Shown: positions 38,721 to 47,876, numbered from the stretch's first letter. The stretch: DNA of 64,000 nucleotides from Bifidobacterium polysaccharolyticum (GCF_016101585.1 NZ_JACFQG010000002.1:372001-436000); one strand, 5' to 3'. A program made the numbers and translations. Notes: generated from the sequence alone by a model not told the origin.

Positions 38721-39629
38721 TCATCCCTTCACACCGCCGGCCAGGGAGTACGTCCCCAGGAAGCGGTTGGCGATGACATACATGATCACCACTGGGAGGG
38801 AGTAGATCAGGGAAAAGGCAGCCAACTGACCATAGATGATCATCCCATGCTGGCCGAAGAAGGAGTATATGGTCACTGAGGCCGGCTGTTTGTTGGGCGA
38901 CAGAAGGAGCATGTAGGGGACGAAGAAGTTCCCCCAGGTCCCCATCAGTATGAAAATACTGACGGCCGCCAGCCCCGGCTTCATCAGCGGAACCACCACC
39001 AGTCGCAGGGACTTAAGCATGCTGGCCCCATCCACCCAGGCGGCCTCCTCCAACTCGACCGGGACCGAGTCCATGAAGTTTTTGGTCATCCAGATGGCCA
39101 TGGGGAGGGAGGATGCCGCAAGGAAGAATATGGTCCCCGTCATTGAATCCAGGAGGTGGAGCATGACGAAGAGGGAGTAGACCGGGACCATCAGACAGGT
39201 GATCGGCAGGCAGGTGCCGAAGAGGATGGTGTAGAGGAAAGGCTTGTTGAACTTGGACCGGTACCGGGAGAGGGGGTAAGCGCACAGGACGGCACAGGCC
39301 AGGACGATAACCGTGACCACGGCCGAGATCAGGAAGCTGTTCCACAGGGGAAGGAAGGTCTGGTCCTTGGTCATGATGGCCGCAAAGTTCTTCAGAGTCC
39401 AATGCCGGGGAATCTTGGTTTGGAAGGTGGCTTCCCCGTCGAAGGCGGCGAAGAAGAGCCAAAGCAGGGGGAGGATGAAGGCCACGAAGACAACTCCCAT
39501 GGCTATGTAGGACAGCCAGGCGGACAGGCCATGCCTGGTGGGCGAGGTGGGGGTGTTCAGCCTCCCCCTATGCCCAACTGTGCGGGCCGGGCGCCGGCTT
39601 GCAACAGGTTGCCTGATTGCTTCACTCAT
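38721..39629 (-). CDS. Carbohydrate ABC transporter permease (MalG/CUT1 type)
   Basis: 302 residues with six membrane helices after an N-terminal cytosolic tail of about 35 residues. The EAA loop that contacts the ATPase is LEEAAWVDGASMLKSLRLVV followed by VPLMKPG. It belongs to the second permease class of CUT1 sugar importers. The start overlaps the first permease gene by 8 bases. No ATPase is encoded nearby; CUT1 importers in bifidobacteria commonly share an MsmK-like ATPase encoded elsewhere. The importer likely brings in oligosaccharides for the glycosidases on either side. Confidence 0.93.
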   Translation of the reverse strand: MSEAIRQPVASRRPARTVGHRGRLNTPTSPTRHGLSAWLSYIAMGVVFVAFILPLLWLFFAAFDGEATFQTKIPRHWTLKNFAAIMTKDQTFLPLWNSFLISAVVTVIVLACAVLCAYPLSRYRSKFNKPFLYTILFGTCLPITCLMVPVYSLFVMLHLLDSMTGTIFFLAASSLPMAIWMTKNFMDSVPVELEEAAWVDGASMLKSLRLVVVPLMKPGLAAVSIFILMGTWGNFFVPYMLLLSPNKQPASVTIYSFFGQHGMIIYGQLAAFSLIYSLPVVIMYVIANRFLGTYSLAGGVKG

Positions 39630-40497
39630 TGGTTACCCCTTTCTCGTCCTTGAGAGCGTTGACATAGACGATGCCGAAAATCGCACCGATGAAGAGCATG
39701 ACCACGGCGATGGCGCACCCGTAGCCGATGTCTCCGAATTTGAAGGCCACCTTGTAGGCGAAGACTGGCAGTGTGGTGCTCTTGTCTCCGGGCCCGCCGG
39801 AGGTCATGACGAAGATCAGAGTGAAGGCAGACATGGTCTGCAGGGTGATCAGCATGAGGTTGGTGACTATGGTCTGCTTGATAACGGGAACGGTGATATG
39901 GATGAAGACCTGCCAGGCGTTGGCCCCGTCAACCACGGCGGCCTCGGTCAGGGACCGGTCCACCTCACCGATGGCGGCCTGGTAGTTCATCATGGAAAAG
40001 GCCGTACCCCTCCAGATGTTGGCCAATATGACCGCGAACATAGGAAAGAGGTAGAGCCATTCCGACCCATGAACCCCAAAAAAGGAGAGGATCTGATTGA
40101 GGGTGCCCTCTTTGGAGAAGAAGGCATAGCAGGCGAACCCGGCAACCATCTCCGGCATGACCCAGGCGGCCACGACGGCTGTGGAGACGAACTTGCCGGC
40201 GATTTTGTTGGCTCTCTGTAGGAGGACCGCCAGGGCCAAGCCCAGAAAGTTCTGAGCGATTATGGCACTGACCACGACGAAAATCACAGTCAGCCATACG
40301 GATCTGGGGAAACTTGGATCGGTGAAGAGATGTGAATAATTCTTCATGCCGACGAAGGCGGGCGCTGTGGCGGTGGGCCCACTCAGGGAGACATTGGTCA
40401 GTGACCCGTAGAAGGCCCAGATGATGGGACCGAGCATGAAGACGGCCATGAGGACTATGGCGGGCAGGACCGTCCAGTACCGTTTTGCAGTATGCAT
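39622..40497 (-). CDS. Carbohydrate ABC transporter permease (MalF/CUT1 type)
   Basis: 291 residues, six membrane helices, with the EAA loop LTEAAVVDGANAWQVFIHIT followed by VPVIKQ. The ribosome site GGAAAGG precedes the ATG. The N-terminus YWTVLPAIVLMAVFMLGPII is a typical first helix. It pairs with the permease encoded downstream and the lipoprotein encoded 77 bases upstream. Confidence 0.93.
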   Translation of the reverse strand: MHTAKRYWTVLPAIVLMAVFMLGPIIWAFYGSLTNVSLSGPTATAPAFVGMKNYSHLFTDPSFPRSVWLTVIFVVVSAIIAQNFLGLALAVLLQRANKIAGKFVSTAVVAAWVMPEMVAGFACYAFFSKEGTLNQILSFFGVHGSEWLYLFPMFAVILANIWRGTAFSMMNYQAAIGEVDRSLTEAAVVDGANAWQVFIHITVPVIKQTIVTNLMLITLQTMSAFTLIFVMTSGGPGDKSTTLPVFAYKVAFKFGDIGYGCAIAVVMLFIGAIFGIVYVNALKDEKGVTNE

Positions 40498-40573
40498 TAT
40501 GGCATTTCCTTTCCAGGACGGGAGGTCGGGCGCAGGGCCAGGAAGCAGGCCACGCCCGACCGATCACCAGGTC

Positions 40574-41951
40574 CTATTCCCTGGTTGCAACCTTGTCCTG
40601 GCCGACGATGCCTGTTACCGCTTGGTCGTAGGCCTTAGCGGCCTCGTCTACCGACATTCCGCCGGTCACCACCTGCTCAGTAGCCTTCTGGATTTCAGCC
40701 GAAACCTTGGGGTACTCGCTCACGCTGGGGCGGACATGGGTGTAATCCAGAGCCTTGGTAGTGATCTCGGTGAAGGCGTTGGTGGCCAGATACTTGGGAT
40801 CCTTGGCCACGTCGGACCTGACTGCGATCTTGGCCTCCTTGATGTCCTTCTCCAGCGAGAACTCCTTGTTGCCTAGGAGCTTGATGAACTCGAAAGCCAG
40901 CTCCGGGTTCTTGGATTTGCCGCCCACGGCCAGAGTCCACCCGCCGGAAGAGGTGACGTATTCCGGTTTCGCACCGGTCTTGCTCGGGAAGAGGGCAACC
41001 CCCAGAGTCTTCTCGTAATCCGGCCACTCCTTGGGCCCGCCCTTAATCCACGTGGAGGGCAGCCAGCTGCCGTCCAAGGTAAAGCCGATCTTGTCATTGG
41101 GAAGCCAATCCATGCTAATCGTCCCGCCGATATTCACATCCTGCGCCTGGGCCGGGGTGGGGGCATAGCCCTTGTCGTATATGGTCTTAAGGAAGTTCAG
41201 CGAATCCTTGAATCCCTGGGAGCCTATGGTCCACTTCCCCGTCTTGACATCCATCAAGGCCTTGTCCCTCTGCTTGGTCCCGTAGAGCAATTGGTAGAAG
41301 CTCTGCATGGAAGTCCCCTCGCCGACGGACGTCCCAGCGAACATATTCATGGGTACCACACCCGGCACCTTGGCCTTGATCGTAGCCGCCGTGTCCAGCA
41401 GGTCCTGCCAGGTGTGCGGCTGCCAGGGGATAGGGATACCCGCCTTTTCGAAGACGTGCTTGTTGTACCAGATAACCCTGGTGTCCGTATCGACGGGGAC
41501 CCCATAGACACCGTCACGGCCTGTGCCGATCTTCTTGGCGGTCGCGATGTAGTTCTTGTTCCAGTCCTCCCACTTGTCCACGAAAGGCTTGATGTTGTAA
41601 AGGTAGCCGGCATCGGCATCGGCCTGCAGACTATCGGAATCCTGGACGATGACATCGGGCGCGGTCTCCGGTGACCGCTGTGCCAGTGAGAGCTTGGTCT
41701 TGTAATCGGATTCCTGTGCCGAAATAGGCTGTAGGTCAACCTTCTTGCCCGGGTGCTCCTTCTCGAATATCTTCTTCGCCCTTTTTACCTGTGAGTCAAA
41801 CTGTGAGAACTGATCAGTCTTCTGATAGATGACTTTTATGGAGTTACCCCCCCCCCGCGGAAGAGGACGACCCCCCACAGGCGGACAGACAGAGCGACAC
41901 AACCACTGCCAGGGCCGTCAGACCCAGCGACTTCTTCATTTTCTTGCCCAT
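40574..41951 (-). CDS. Sugar-binding lipoprotein of the ABC importer, out of frame at a 10-G tract
   Basis: Read from the ATG at 41951 (AAAGGAG 4 bases upstream), the product starts MGKKMKKSLGLTALAVV, has a lipobox LSAC followed by GGSSSSAGGG, and then hits TAA. The mature part continues in another frame (NSIKVIYQKTDQFSQFDSQV...). The junction is a run of 10 G (41837-41846); with 9 G the frame is intact and the product is 458 residues. It is an extracytoplasmic CUT1 solute-binding protein (KIFEKEHPGKKVDL, PELAFEFIKLLGNKEFS). As sequenced it is off unless slippage occurs; a sequencing error is the simple alternative. Confidence 0.88.
41837..41846 (-). repeat. Homopolymeric G tract in the lipoprotein gene
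   Basis: Ten consecutive C on the plus strand (G in the coding strand), just after the Ser-rich linker of the lipoprotein. It is the exact point of frame change. Such tracts slip at replication or transcription, so this is a plausible on/off switch for sugar capture. Confidence 0.85.
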
Positions 41952-42004
41952 CTTGCTCCTTTGCACTTGTACGGCCCTACCTTGGAATATGGCATCTTCG
42001 ACTT

Positions 42005-42034
42005 CTTATCCTTCGGTAGGACCGATTTAATCAA
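42005..42034 (-). promoter_or_regulatory. Likely promoter of the sugar importer operon
   Basis: On the minus strand TTGATT (42029-42034) and GATAAG (42005-42010) are separated by 18 bases, 54 bases before the lipoprotein ATG. The -35 overlaps the palindromic operator at 42026-42049, an arrangement that fits repression. Confidence 0.5.
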
Positions 42035-42049
42035 TTTAAATGATTTATT
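42026..42049. promoter_or_regulatory. Palindromic operator, copy 1 (ROK/LacI-type candidate)
   Basis: The core ATCAATTTAAATGAT (42030-42044) is a near-perfect 15-base dyad with AT-rich flanks. A second copy at 42302-42325 matches 21 of 24 positions. It covers the -35 of the importer promoter. The ROK regulator encoded at 34025 is the natural candidate binder. Confidence 0.65.
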
Positions 42050-42076
42050 TGGAGATTGCAAGTCCCCCTCACCCTG

Positions 42077-42283
42077 TCAGGGGTGAGTCTCAACCTGGCC
42101 CTCTCCCACCAGCACCATTACCGCCCAATCCCATGAATGAGCGGCTTTCCTGACGGTTGAGAGCCCTGTGATCACCTTCTCCGTGGCCTTGAGATAGACC
42201 GTCACGCTGGGGCCGAAACGGACGAATCCGAGCGAGTCAGTTATCTGTCGGATGAAGGAGTAGCCGCCAGACAGGCAGGATCC
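42077..42283 (-). pseudogene. Gene fragment of unknown family
   Basis: A 68-codon open stretch with no start and convincing protein character (YSFIRQITDSLGFVRFGP, then VTVYLKATEKVITGLSTV) ends at a TGA at 42077. The stop just upstream of the stretch shows that the 5' part is missing. It looks like the C-terminal piece of a decayed gene. I could not assign a family. It lies between the two operator copies. Confidence 0.4.
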
Positions 42284-42301
42284 TCAGCTATGCTCGACCT
42301 A

Positions 42302-42325
42302 TTTTATCAATTCAATTGATTTATT
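42302..42325. promoter_or_regulatory. Palindromic operator, copy 2
   Basis: The core ATCAATTCAATTGAT (42306-42320) is a perfect dyad around a central C, with flanks shared with copy 1 (TTT before, TTATT after). It is 276 bases from copy 1. No intact gene starts next to it, so it may have served the decayed gene at 42077-42283 or allow DNA looping. Confidence 0.6.
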
Positions 42326-42438
42326 AGTCGAGCACAAGACGTTTCACATACGCCCGTACGTTGGGACCCGGTTGCCATGACGGTCCTCAGCGGGGCAGGC
42401 AGCCGGAAGCCTATAATCCCGGCCCCTGCTCCACTTGC

Positions 42439-42563
42439 CTAGCGGATAATCCAGTAGCGTTCGGTTGGCTTGCCCTGGCTGTTCTCCCGAATATCCTCGG
42501 CGGTCCTGCCCCCGGCAGTCGGCGATCCAACAACGCTCCACCTAGTCCAGGGAGACGTAAATC
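42439..42563 (-). pseudogene. C-terminal relic of a GNAT-like acetyltransferase
   Basis: The minus-strand frame ending at 42439 reads GGRTAEDIRENSQGKPTERY followed by WIIR and a stop. The TERYWI ending after a Gly-Gly turn is characteristic of GNAT C-termini, and the intact GNAT at 28728-29291 ends similarly (VERYWI). No start or acetyl-CoA loop remains. It is a short relic. Confidence 0.4.
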
Positions 42564-42587
42564 CTCCAACCGCCGACACCAGCTAGC

Positions 42588-44015
42588 TCATCGCCCGCTT
42601 CCCTCGCGGATCAGGCAGGTGTCCAGAGCCACGGGACCACGTGACCTGGTCACACTGACCTCCAGGTGGCTGGTGGTCAGCGGACCGACCTGTGCGAAGT
42701 GCTGATACCCAACGGCCCCTACTTCTGCCACCTGGCGGAGTTCACCGTCAAGTTCGGCACTGATGACGACCTGCTCCACCCGCTGGCCGACCTCGATGTG
42801 CTCGCGAAGGACGAGCCCATCCACCTGTCGGGGGCGGTCGAAATCAATGGTAACGGTGGGATGCTCATCATCCGCATCTGCCAACCACCAGCCGGAGCCC
42901 ACATCGGTGGACAGGAGGGCCTGTGGGTCGCTCCCGCAGGCATTGGAGGAGACGGACACATTGGCACCCTCGGTGACGGCCCCCTGCCAGAATTCCCGGA
43001 TCCTGCGGCCCAGACCGGTCAGGGAATCAACGTCGGGCTGGCTGATCTTCCCCTGGGCGTTCGGCGGCACATTGAGCAGGAGATTGGCGTTCCCGCCGAC
43101 AGTGTTGGACCAGATGTCGAAAAGTTCGTCAGCTGTGCGCACCTTGCCGTCCTCACTGGCATGGTGGAACCAGCCAGGCCGGATGGAAGTGTCAACCTCG
43201 GCCGGGTACCAGACCAGAGGACCGCCGTACTGCTCAAGGACCTTGCGGCTGCCCAGGTCCTCATCTTCAGAGCGCATGGACCAATCGGGGTTGGCGAGTT
43301 GGTCCACTTCCCCCTTGCCCATCTTCCACTCTGCATGGCGGAGTGGGGCTGGAACCACGCTCCACTCGTTTTCGCGTGCCTTACCGGCCTCGTTGCCACA
43401 CCAGCGGACATCAGGTCCGCAGATACTGATGGCCGCCTCCGGTTGAAGGGCCCTGATCACGTTGAAGTAACGTTGCCAGTCATAGGCCTGGGTCTTGCCG
43501 TTGGGCCCCTCGCCATTGGCTCCATCCATCCAAACACTGAAAATGGGTCCGTAGTGGGTAAGGAGTTCTATCAGCTGGCTGACGTAGTAGTCGTCATAGG
43601 CCTTGCCCTGCCCGTAAGCGGCCTCGGTCCTATCCCAGGGGGACAGGTAGACACCGAACTTGAGGCCGTGACGGCTGGCAGCCTGGGAGACATCGCGGAC
43701 CACATCGCCCTTGCCTCCCTTCCAGGGAGAGCTGGCCACGCTGTGCTCGGTGTAGGCACTGGGCCAGAGGCAGAAGCCGTCATGGTGCTTGCAGGTGAGG
43801 ATCACCCCCGTCATGCCAGCGGCTTTAAAGGTCTCCATCCACTGGTCGCAGTCCAGGTCCGCCGGGTTGAAGAGGGCGGGATCCTCGTGGCCCAGGCCCC
43901 ATTCGCGGTCGGTCATCGTGTTCATGCCAAAGTGCATGAAGGCATACATCTCCATGCGCTGCCAATCGAGCTGACGGCGGGATGGCTTGATATTGGCGAG
44001 ATAATCCAGATTCAT
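42588..44015 (-). CDS. GH29 alpha-L-fucosidase
   Basis: 475 residues from the ATG at 44015 with GGAAGG upstream. The GH29 domain begins RRQLDWQRMEMYAFMHFGMN and includes VILTCKHHDGFCLWPS, YDDYYVSQLIELLTHYGPI and the nucleophile Asp in FSVWMDGANGEG. A C-terminal beta-sandwich (ADDEHPTVTIDFDRPRQVDG) resembles a carbohydrate-binding or F5/8-type module. Compact form without signal peptide, so an intracellular enzyme removing alpha-1,3/4 (or alpha-1,6) fucose. It lies between the importer and the GH2 gene on the same strand. Confidence 0.94.
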   Translation of the reverse strand: MNLDYLANIKPSRRQLDWQRMEMYAFMHFGMNTMTDREWGLGHEDPALFNPADLDCDQWMETFKAAGMTGVILTCKHHDGFCLWPSAYTEHSVASSPWKGGKGDVVRDVSQAASRHGLKFGVYLSPWDRTEAAYGQGKAYDDYYVSQLIELLTHYGPIFSVWMDGANGEGPNGKTQAYDWQRYFNVIRALQPEAAISICGPDVRWCGNEAGKARENEWSVVPAPLRHAEWKMGKGEVDQLANPDWSMRSEDEDLGSRKVLEQYGGPLVWYPAEVDTSIRPGWFHHASEDGKVRTADELFDIWSNTVGGNANLLLNVPPNAQGKISQPDVDSLTGLGRRIREFWQGAVTEGANVSVSSNACGSDPQALLSTDVGSGWWLADADDEHPTVTIDFDRPRQVDGLVLREHIEVGQRVEQVVISAELDGELRQVAEVGAVGYQHFAQVGPLTTSHLEVSVTRSRGPVALDTCLIREGSGR

Positions 44016-44229
44016 CGGAATCCTTCCTTGGAATTCGTCTTGTCGGTGGGTTGCCTGGGTCTGCGGTCTCCTGGCGGGTCTTTGCACTTCTTTGTCCGAG
44101 TCTGCTCATACCCCATCGGGCAGCCGAGACCCAATTAATTAACTTACCTCACAATTACTACGAAAGGAATTGACACGCATGAAGCATGAATCGGAGGGGA
44201 CACCATTCACCTTCCCCTCGGAAGGATGC

Positions 44230-46974
44230 TCACAACTGCTGACGATGCAAATCGTTGGCTGTCCGCAGGACCTTGGGAGACAAGAAGGCCTCAGGATTGT
44301 CCACAGGAGCCGAGGTGATGTGCCAGACGACCGACTCCCCGGGAAGGAGGGTGGCCATGCCGCCGTCGATTGAGGCAGCAGGGTCCACCTTGTCCACCAT
44401 GCAGAAGACGTCACGGGCATATGTCCGAGCAGTCAGGGTCAGTCGGTAGCCGCGATCCTCTGCCTCAATAGAGGCTTCGAGGGGGTTGGGCCGGAGGGCC
44501 TGGTCGACAACCTCAGCCGGATTGTAAATGGCCCTAGCAAAACCTGGTTGGTCGGAATTAGCCACGAGGATCTCCTGGGCAGGGTCGCCGAAGGTAGCCA
44601 CGGCGGCCTCCAAAACCACCTGGGCCTGTCCTCCTGCCGGTATAGAGACCCGGGCGATTTGATCGGCTAGAACGGTTCCGTCCAAGCGGCGGCGCTCCAC
44701 CCGCCACTGGCCCTCCCAGGCCTGACGGGTGTCGTTGACCATGACCAGGGCCAGCTGGTCGGGGGTGACAGGCATGCCAGCCCAACTGTGCTCAGCCCGG
44801 TATTCCTCTGAGACCTCGGGCTGAATGGAGGCTAGGCGAGGAGCGAAGAAATCGCGCGAGGCGAACCAGAGGGGCTTGCGATGCCCGTCATAGTCCACCG
44901 CCGCCCAGGAGATCACCGGCCAGTCGTCATTGAGCTGCCAGACCAGGGTGCCGGCATTCACCGGCTCCAGCGAGCGCATGTACTCCACCCCGAATCGGAT
45001 GGCCTGTGCCTGCTGCAACTGACAGGCCCAGTGCCAGTCCTCAATGTCCTCCCAGCGGTCACTGGGAATCAGCCAGGAATGTGGCCCATCCGAACGATGA
45101 CCGTTGACCACGCCGCCGTAGCTGATGTCATAGAAGTCACCCGGAGTCAGGTGGGAACGCATGCCCCTGGAGAGCTTGATGTTGCCATCGATGGCCTTCT
45201 GATGGACCAGCATCTGGGTGCCGAAGGGGTCCAAGGGGCTGTCATGCACCACCCGGGTCAGGGTGCTCCAGGCAGGAGGCGCCTGGTATCCGAACTCGTC
45301 GGCGAAGCGGGGCTTGTAATCCCTGTAGGCCCTGTAGTCCTTGTTGTTCCACACATCCCAGATGTGCACGGTCCCGTCGTTGTCCTTGTTGGGCGAGGTG
45401 TACTTGGTGAAACTCATCGGGGAACTCGGCAGGTAGATTCTGGTCGGATCCAGCTGTGCGAACAGACGGGGGAAAAGATCGGAATAGTATCCATCACCCC
45501 AAGGGCGTTCCCCGTAGCCGTACGCGTTGGGGGCGGCCGAGGGGTCGGCCAGAGCGTTCTTGAACCCGCCCCAGTCGGCATAGGCCGTGTAGTTCTCATT
45601 GGATCCGTTCCATACGACCAGGCTGGGGTGCGGGGATAGCCGACCGATCTGCTCCCGGGCCTCTGCCTCAACCTCTGACCAGTTATCCGGGTCCTCCGGG
45701 TAGGCGGCGCAGGCGAACATGAAGTCCTGCCAGACCATCACCCCGTTCTCGTCCGCCATGTCATAGAAATCATCGGACTCGTAGTATCCACCTCCCCAGA
45801 TCCTGACCATGTTGGAATTGGACTCGACCAGGTCCTCCATCCGGCGTTGGTAGCGATCCCTGTTCATCCGGGTGATGAAAGCATCGTCGGGAATCCAGTT
45901 GTAACCGTGGGCATGCACCGGTACCCCGTTGACGGATATGCGGAAGGGACGGCCGTTCTCGTCGGCCGCTGTGTCCACACTGACCGTGCGGAAACCCACC
46001 CGGCCTGTCCACATGGCCTGGGGACGGGATTCATGGGACCCGGCGGCCGCCTCCTCCTGACCTGCCGTGACATCAACCGTGTAGAGGGGGTGGTCACCAT
46101 AGCCCAGGGGCCACCAGAGCTGCACATCCGGCACCCTGAGGACCAGGCGGACCGTGTCCGCCCCAGCCTTGAGGAAGGAGCACGCTTGGATGTCGGCTCC
46201 GTTGCCACCGAGATGGACCCGCACGGGTATCCCACCAGACTGGGTGCCAGGCCGGGCCGTCTCATCGATGCCGGACCTGCCGCGACCACCGGCACGTTCC
46301 AAATCCACATCTACGGTGAGCAGGCCCTCGCCCTGATCGTCAACATCTACCAGCGGGCGGACCTGGGCAATTCTGACACCAGACCAGGAATCAATGCCTA
46401 TGGGTTGCCAGATTCCAGCATTGGCCACGTCGATTCCCCAGTCCCATCCGAAGGACGAGGCCGCTTTCCGGAGCTGGTTGAAGGGGTGGTTGTCATGAGG
46501 GTAGTAACCCAGAATCGCCTGCCGTCTCTCTCCCTCGCGGACGGGAGAGGTGAAGGAGACGACCAGCGTGTTTCCCCCCTCCTTGAGTAGATCGCGCACA
46601 TCCCACCGGTAGGAGCGATAGGCGTTCTGAGTGCTGCCAACCGGTCGGCCGTTGAGTTCCAGTGCGGCTACCGTGTCCAGTCCGTAGGCCACCAGGTCGT
46701 GACGCTGCGAACCGTCGTCGTGCCAGTCGAACCGGCAGGTGAACTGCCAGTCCACATCGCCGATCCACTGTTGGGCCTTTTCGTTGTCCCCGTCATAGGG
46801 GTCACCGATCAGGCCTGCACGGAGGAGGTCCATGGTCGCCTCCCCCGGCACTCGGGCCTCGACCCCATTGGCCAGGCGATCGCGGAGATCCTCTGGCGCC
46901 GCTTGGGGGTTGAGGGCTGTCATGGTCCAAGTCCCGTCAAGAGGGGTGAATGTGGATGGGTGATGTGTGAGCAT
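44230..46974 (-). CDS. GH2 beta-mannosidase
   Basis: 914 residues from the ATG at 46974 with AAGGAAGA upstream; earlier codons are unlikely. The N-terminal sugar-binding domain has SSFGWDWGIDVANAGIWQPI, diagnostic of beta-mannosidases. The acid/base Glu is in LVVWNGSNENYTA and the nucleophile Glu in FADEFGYQAPPAW. No signal peptide. It would cut the beta-1,4-mannose of the N-glycan core or of manno-oligosaccharides after import. The fucosidase gene follows after about 215 bases; the gap holds an inverted repeat GAGGGG/CCCCTC (44193-44222) and an AATTAATTAACTT stretch (44134-44147). Confidence 0.94.
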   Translation of the reverse strand: MLTHHPSTFTPLDGTWTMTALNPQAAPEDLRDRLANGVEARVPGEATMDLLRAGLIGDPYDGDNEKAQQWIGDVDWQFTCRFDWHDDGSQRHDLVAYGLDTVAALELNGRPVGSTQNAYRSYRWDVRDLLKEGGNTLVVSFTSPVREGERRQAILGYYPHDNHPFNQLRKAASSFGWDWGIDVANAGIWQPIGIDSWSGVRIAQVRPLVDVDDQGEGLLTVDVDLERAGGRGRSGIDETARPGTQSGGIPVRVHLGGNGADIQACSFLKAGADTVRLVLRVPDVQLWWPLGYGDHPLYTVDVTAGQEEAAAGSHESRPQAMWTGRVGFRTVSVDTAADENGRPFRISVNGVPVHAHGYNWIPDDAFITRMNRDRYQRRMEDLVESNSNMVRIWGGGYYESDDFYDMADENGVMVWQDFMFACAAYPEDPDNWSEVEAEAREQIGRLSPHPSLVVWNGSNENYTAYADWGGFKNALADPSAAPNAYGYGERPWGDGYYSDLFPRLFAQLDPTRIYLPSSPMSFTKYTSPNKDNDGTVHIWDVWNNKDYRAYRDYKPRFADEFGYQAPPAWSTLTRVVHDSPLDPFGTQMLVHQKAIDGNIKLSRGMRSHLTPGDFYDISYGGVVNGHRSDGPHSWLIPSDRWEDIEDWHWACQLQQAQAIRFGVEYMRSLEPVNAGTLVWQLNDDWPVISWAAVDYDGHRKPLWFASRDFFAPRLASIQPEVSEEYRAEHSWAGMPVTPDQLALVMVNDTRQAWEGQWRVERRRLDGTVLADQIARVSIPAGGQAQVVLEAAVATFGDPAQEILVANSDQPGFARAIYNPAEVVDQALRPNPLEASIEAEDRGYRLTLTARTYARDVFCMVDKVDPAASIDGGMATLLPGESVVWHITSAPVDNPEAFLSPKVLRTANDLHRQQL

Positions 46975-47221
46975 GGTGCTTGTCTTCCTTGTCTTGCGCT
47001 CCGTCGGCAGAGGCTTCAACCTTTCCCCGAAGTCCCGTGATGGTCATTCAACGCGGTGTACTCCTGCACCACACTAGCAAAGGGACGGGCCGAACTTCAG
47101 GCAGCGACGAGTCTGGCAATCGGGAGGGTCAGCCGTCAGGAACCAGGCCCGATGGGGTCATCCGGTGGACAGGCCGTCACGATGTGCCGTCGGCCAAGTA
47201 TGAGGTATACTGTGCCATGTT

Positions 47222-47294
47222 GCCCCTCTGGCTCAATGGTTAGAGCAGCGTCCTTTTAAGTCGTGGGTTGTGGGTTCGAATCCCACGGGGGGCA
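47222..47294 (+). tRNA. tRNA-Lys (anticodon TTT)
   Basis: 73 bases fold as a tRNA: acceptor GCCCCTC/GGGGGGC with discriminator A, D stem GCTC/GAGC, anticodon loop CTTTTAA (anticodon TTT, Lys), T arm GTGGG-TTCGAAT-CCCAC. CCA is not encoded. The anticodon stem GCGTC/GTCGT has one G-U and one U-U mismatch (30:40). An accessory region starts directly after its 3' end, a usual integration site. Confidence 0.95.
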
Positions 47295-47516
47295 CTTTGG
47301 ATTGCCGACCATTCAGTAGCGTCGAAAACTGTACTTGATTACTTATTTACCTGCAGACCATATAGTTAAGCTTGCCACAGACCATTAAACTATCAGGATC
47401 CACTCAAGTCATGCTTGTTGCTACAGCAGTCCCTATCATCGACGCAGCAATTCTAAGCGCTCAATGGGAAACATATTAAGATCCCGCAGGCTTTGTATCT
47501 GAAGATGTCCATTTAA
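47295..47516. other. AT-rich stretch after tRNA-Lys
   Basis: No complete gene. A short open frame around 47349-47480 plus reads TIKLSGSTQVMLVATAVPII then DAAILSAQWETY and a stop; this could be a gene relic. No copy of the tRNA 3' end was found that would mark an attachment repeat. Confidence 0.4.
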
Positions 47517-47861
47517 TTACTGTTTCGTCTGCCCATTTGTTGGTTTTCGTTTATCGTCATTAAGGAAAGCTCGAGATATTTTGACAAACAGATCTGTTGT
47601 GTCTGTCTGTAAAGCGATCGACAGATTATAAAGAGTCCTGAGCGAAGGCATGTTCAATCCATTCTCGATGTTCGCCAGTGATTTCTCTGTGATCCAATCA
47701 GCTGGCAACCCGAGATCTGAGCCAGCATTAATAAAGCCTTCCCGGGTAGGTGGATTTACATCAGTCAAACTCTTCCTAAGCTGTTTGATTATCCCACCGA
47801 TCTTGACCATGACCGGTCTATCAATGGAATTGCGAGCATTATTACGATTTCTGACTGTCAT
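47517..47861 (-). CDS. Xre-family helix-turn-helix regulator
   Basis: 114 residues. An HTH_3-like fold is visible: GGIIKQLRKSLTDVNPPTRE, then LPADWITEKSLANIENGLNM and PSLRTLYNLSIALQTDTTDL, the usual ending of Cro/CI-type domains. No other domain is present. It is divergent from the AIPR gene with a 151-base gap containing two perfect dyads, so it likely represses both itself and that gene. Low GC. Weak ribosome site; the start could be internal. Confidence 0.82.
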   Translation of the reverse strand: MTVRNRNNARNSIDRPVMVKIGGIIKQLRKSLTDVNPPTREGFINAGSDLGLPADWITEKSLANIENGLNMPSLRTLYNLSIALQTDTTDLFVKISRAFLNDDKRKPTNGQTKQ

Positions 47862-47863
47862 AA

Positions 47864-47876
47864 CTCTATTTTAGAG
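47864..47876. promoter_or_regulatory. Dyad next to the Xre gene start
   Basis: CTCTATTTTAGAG is a perfect 5-base dyad around TTT, directly upstream of the Xre start codon. It is a candidate autoregulatory operator. Confidence 0.4.

Noticed and set aside
42666-44138. 490-codon plus-strand frame opposite the GH29 gene
   Set aside because: Mirror frame of a high-GC gene; the minus strand has clear GH29 motifs.
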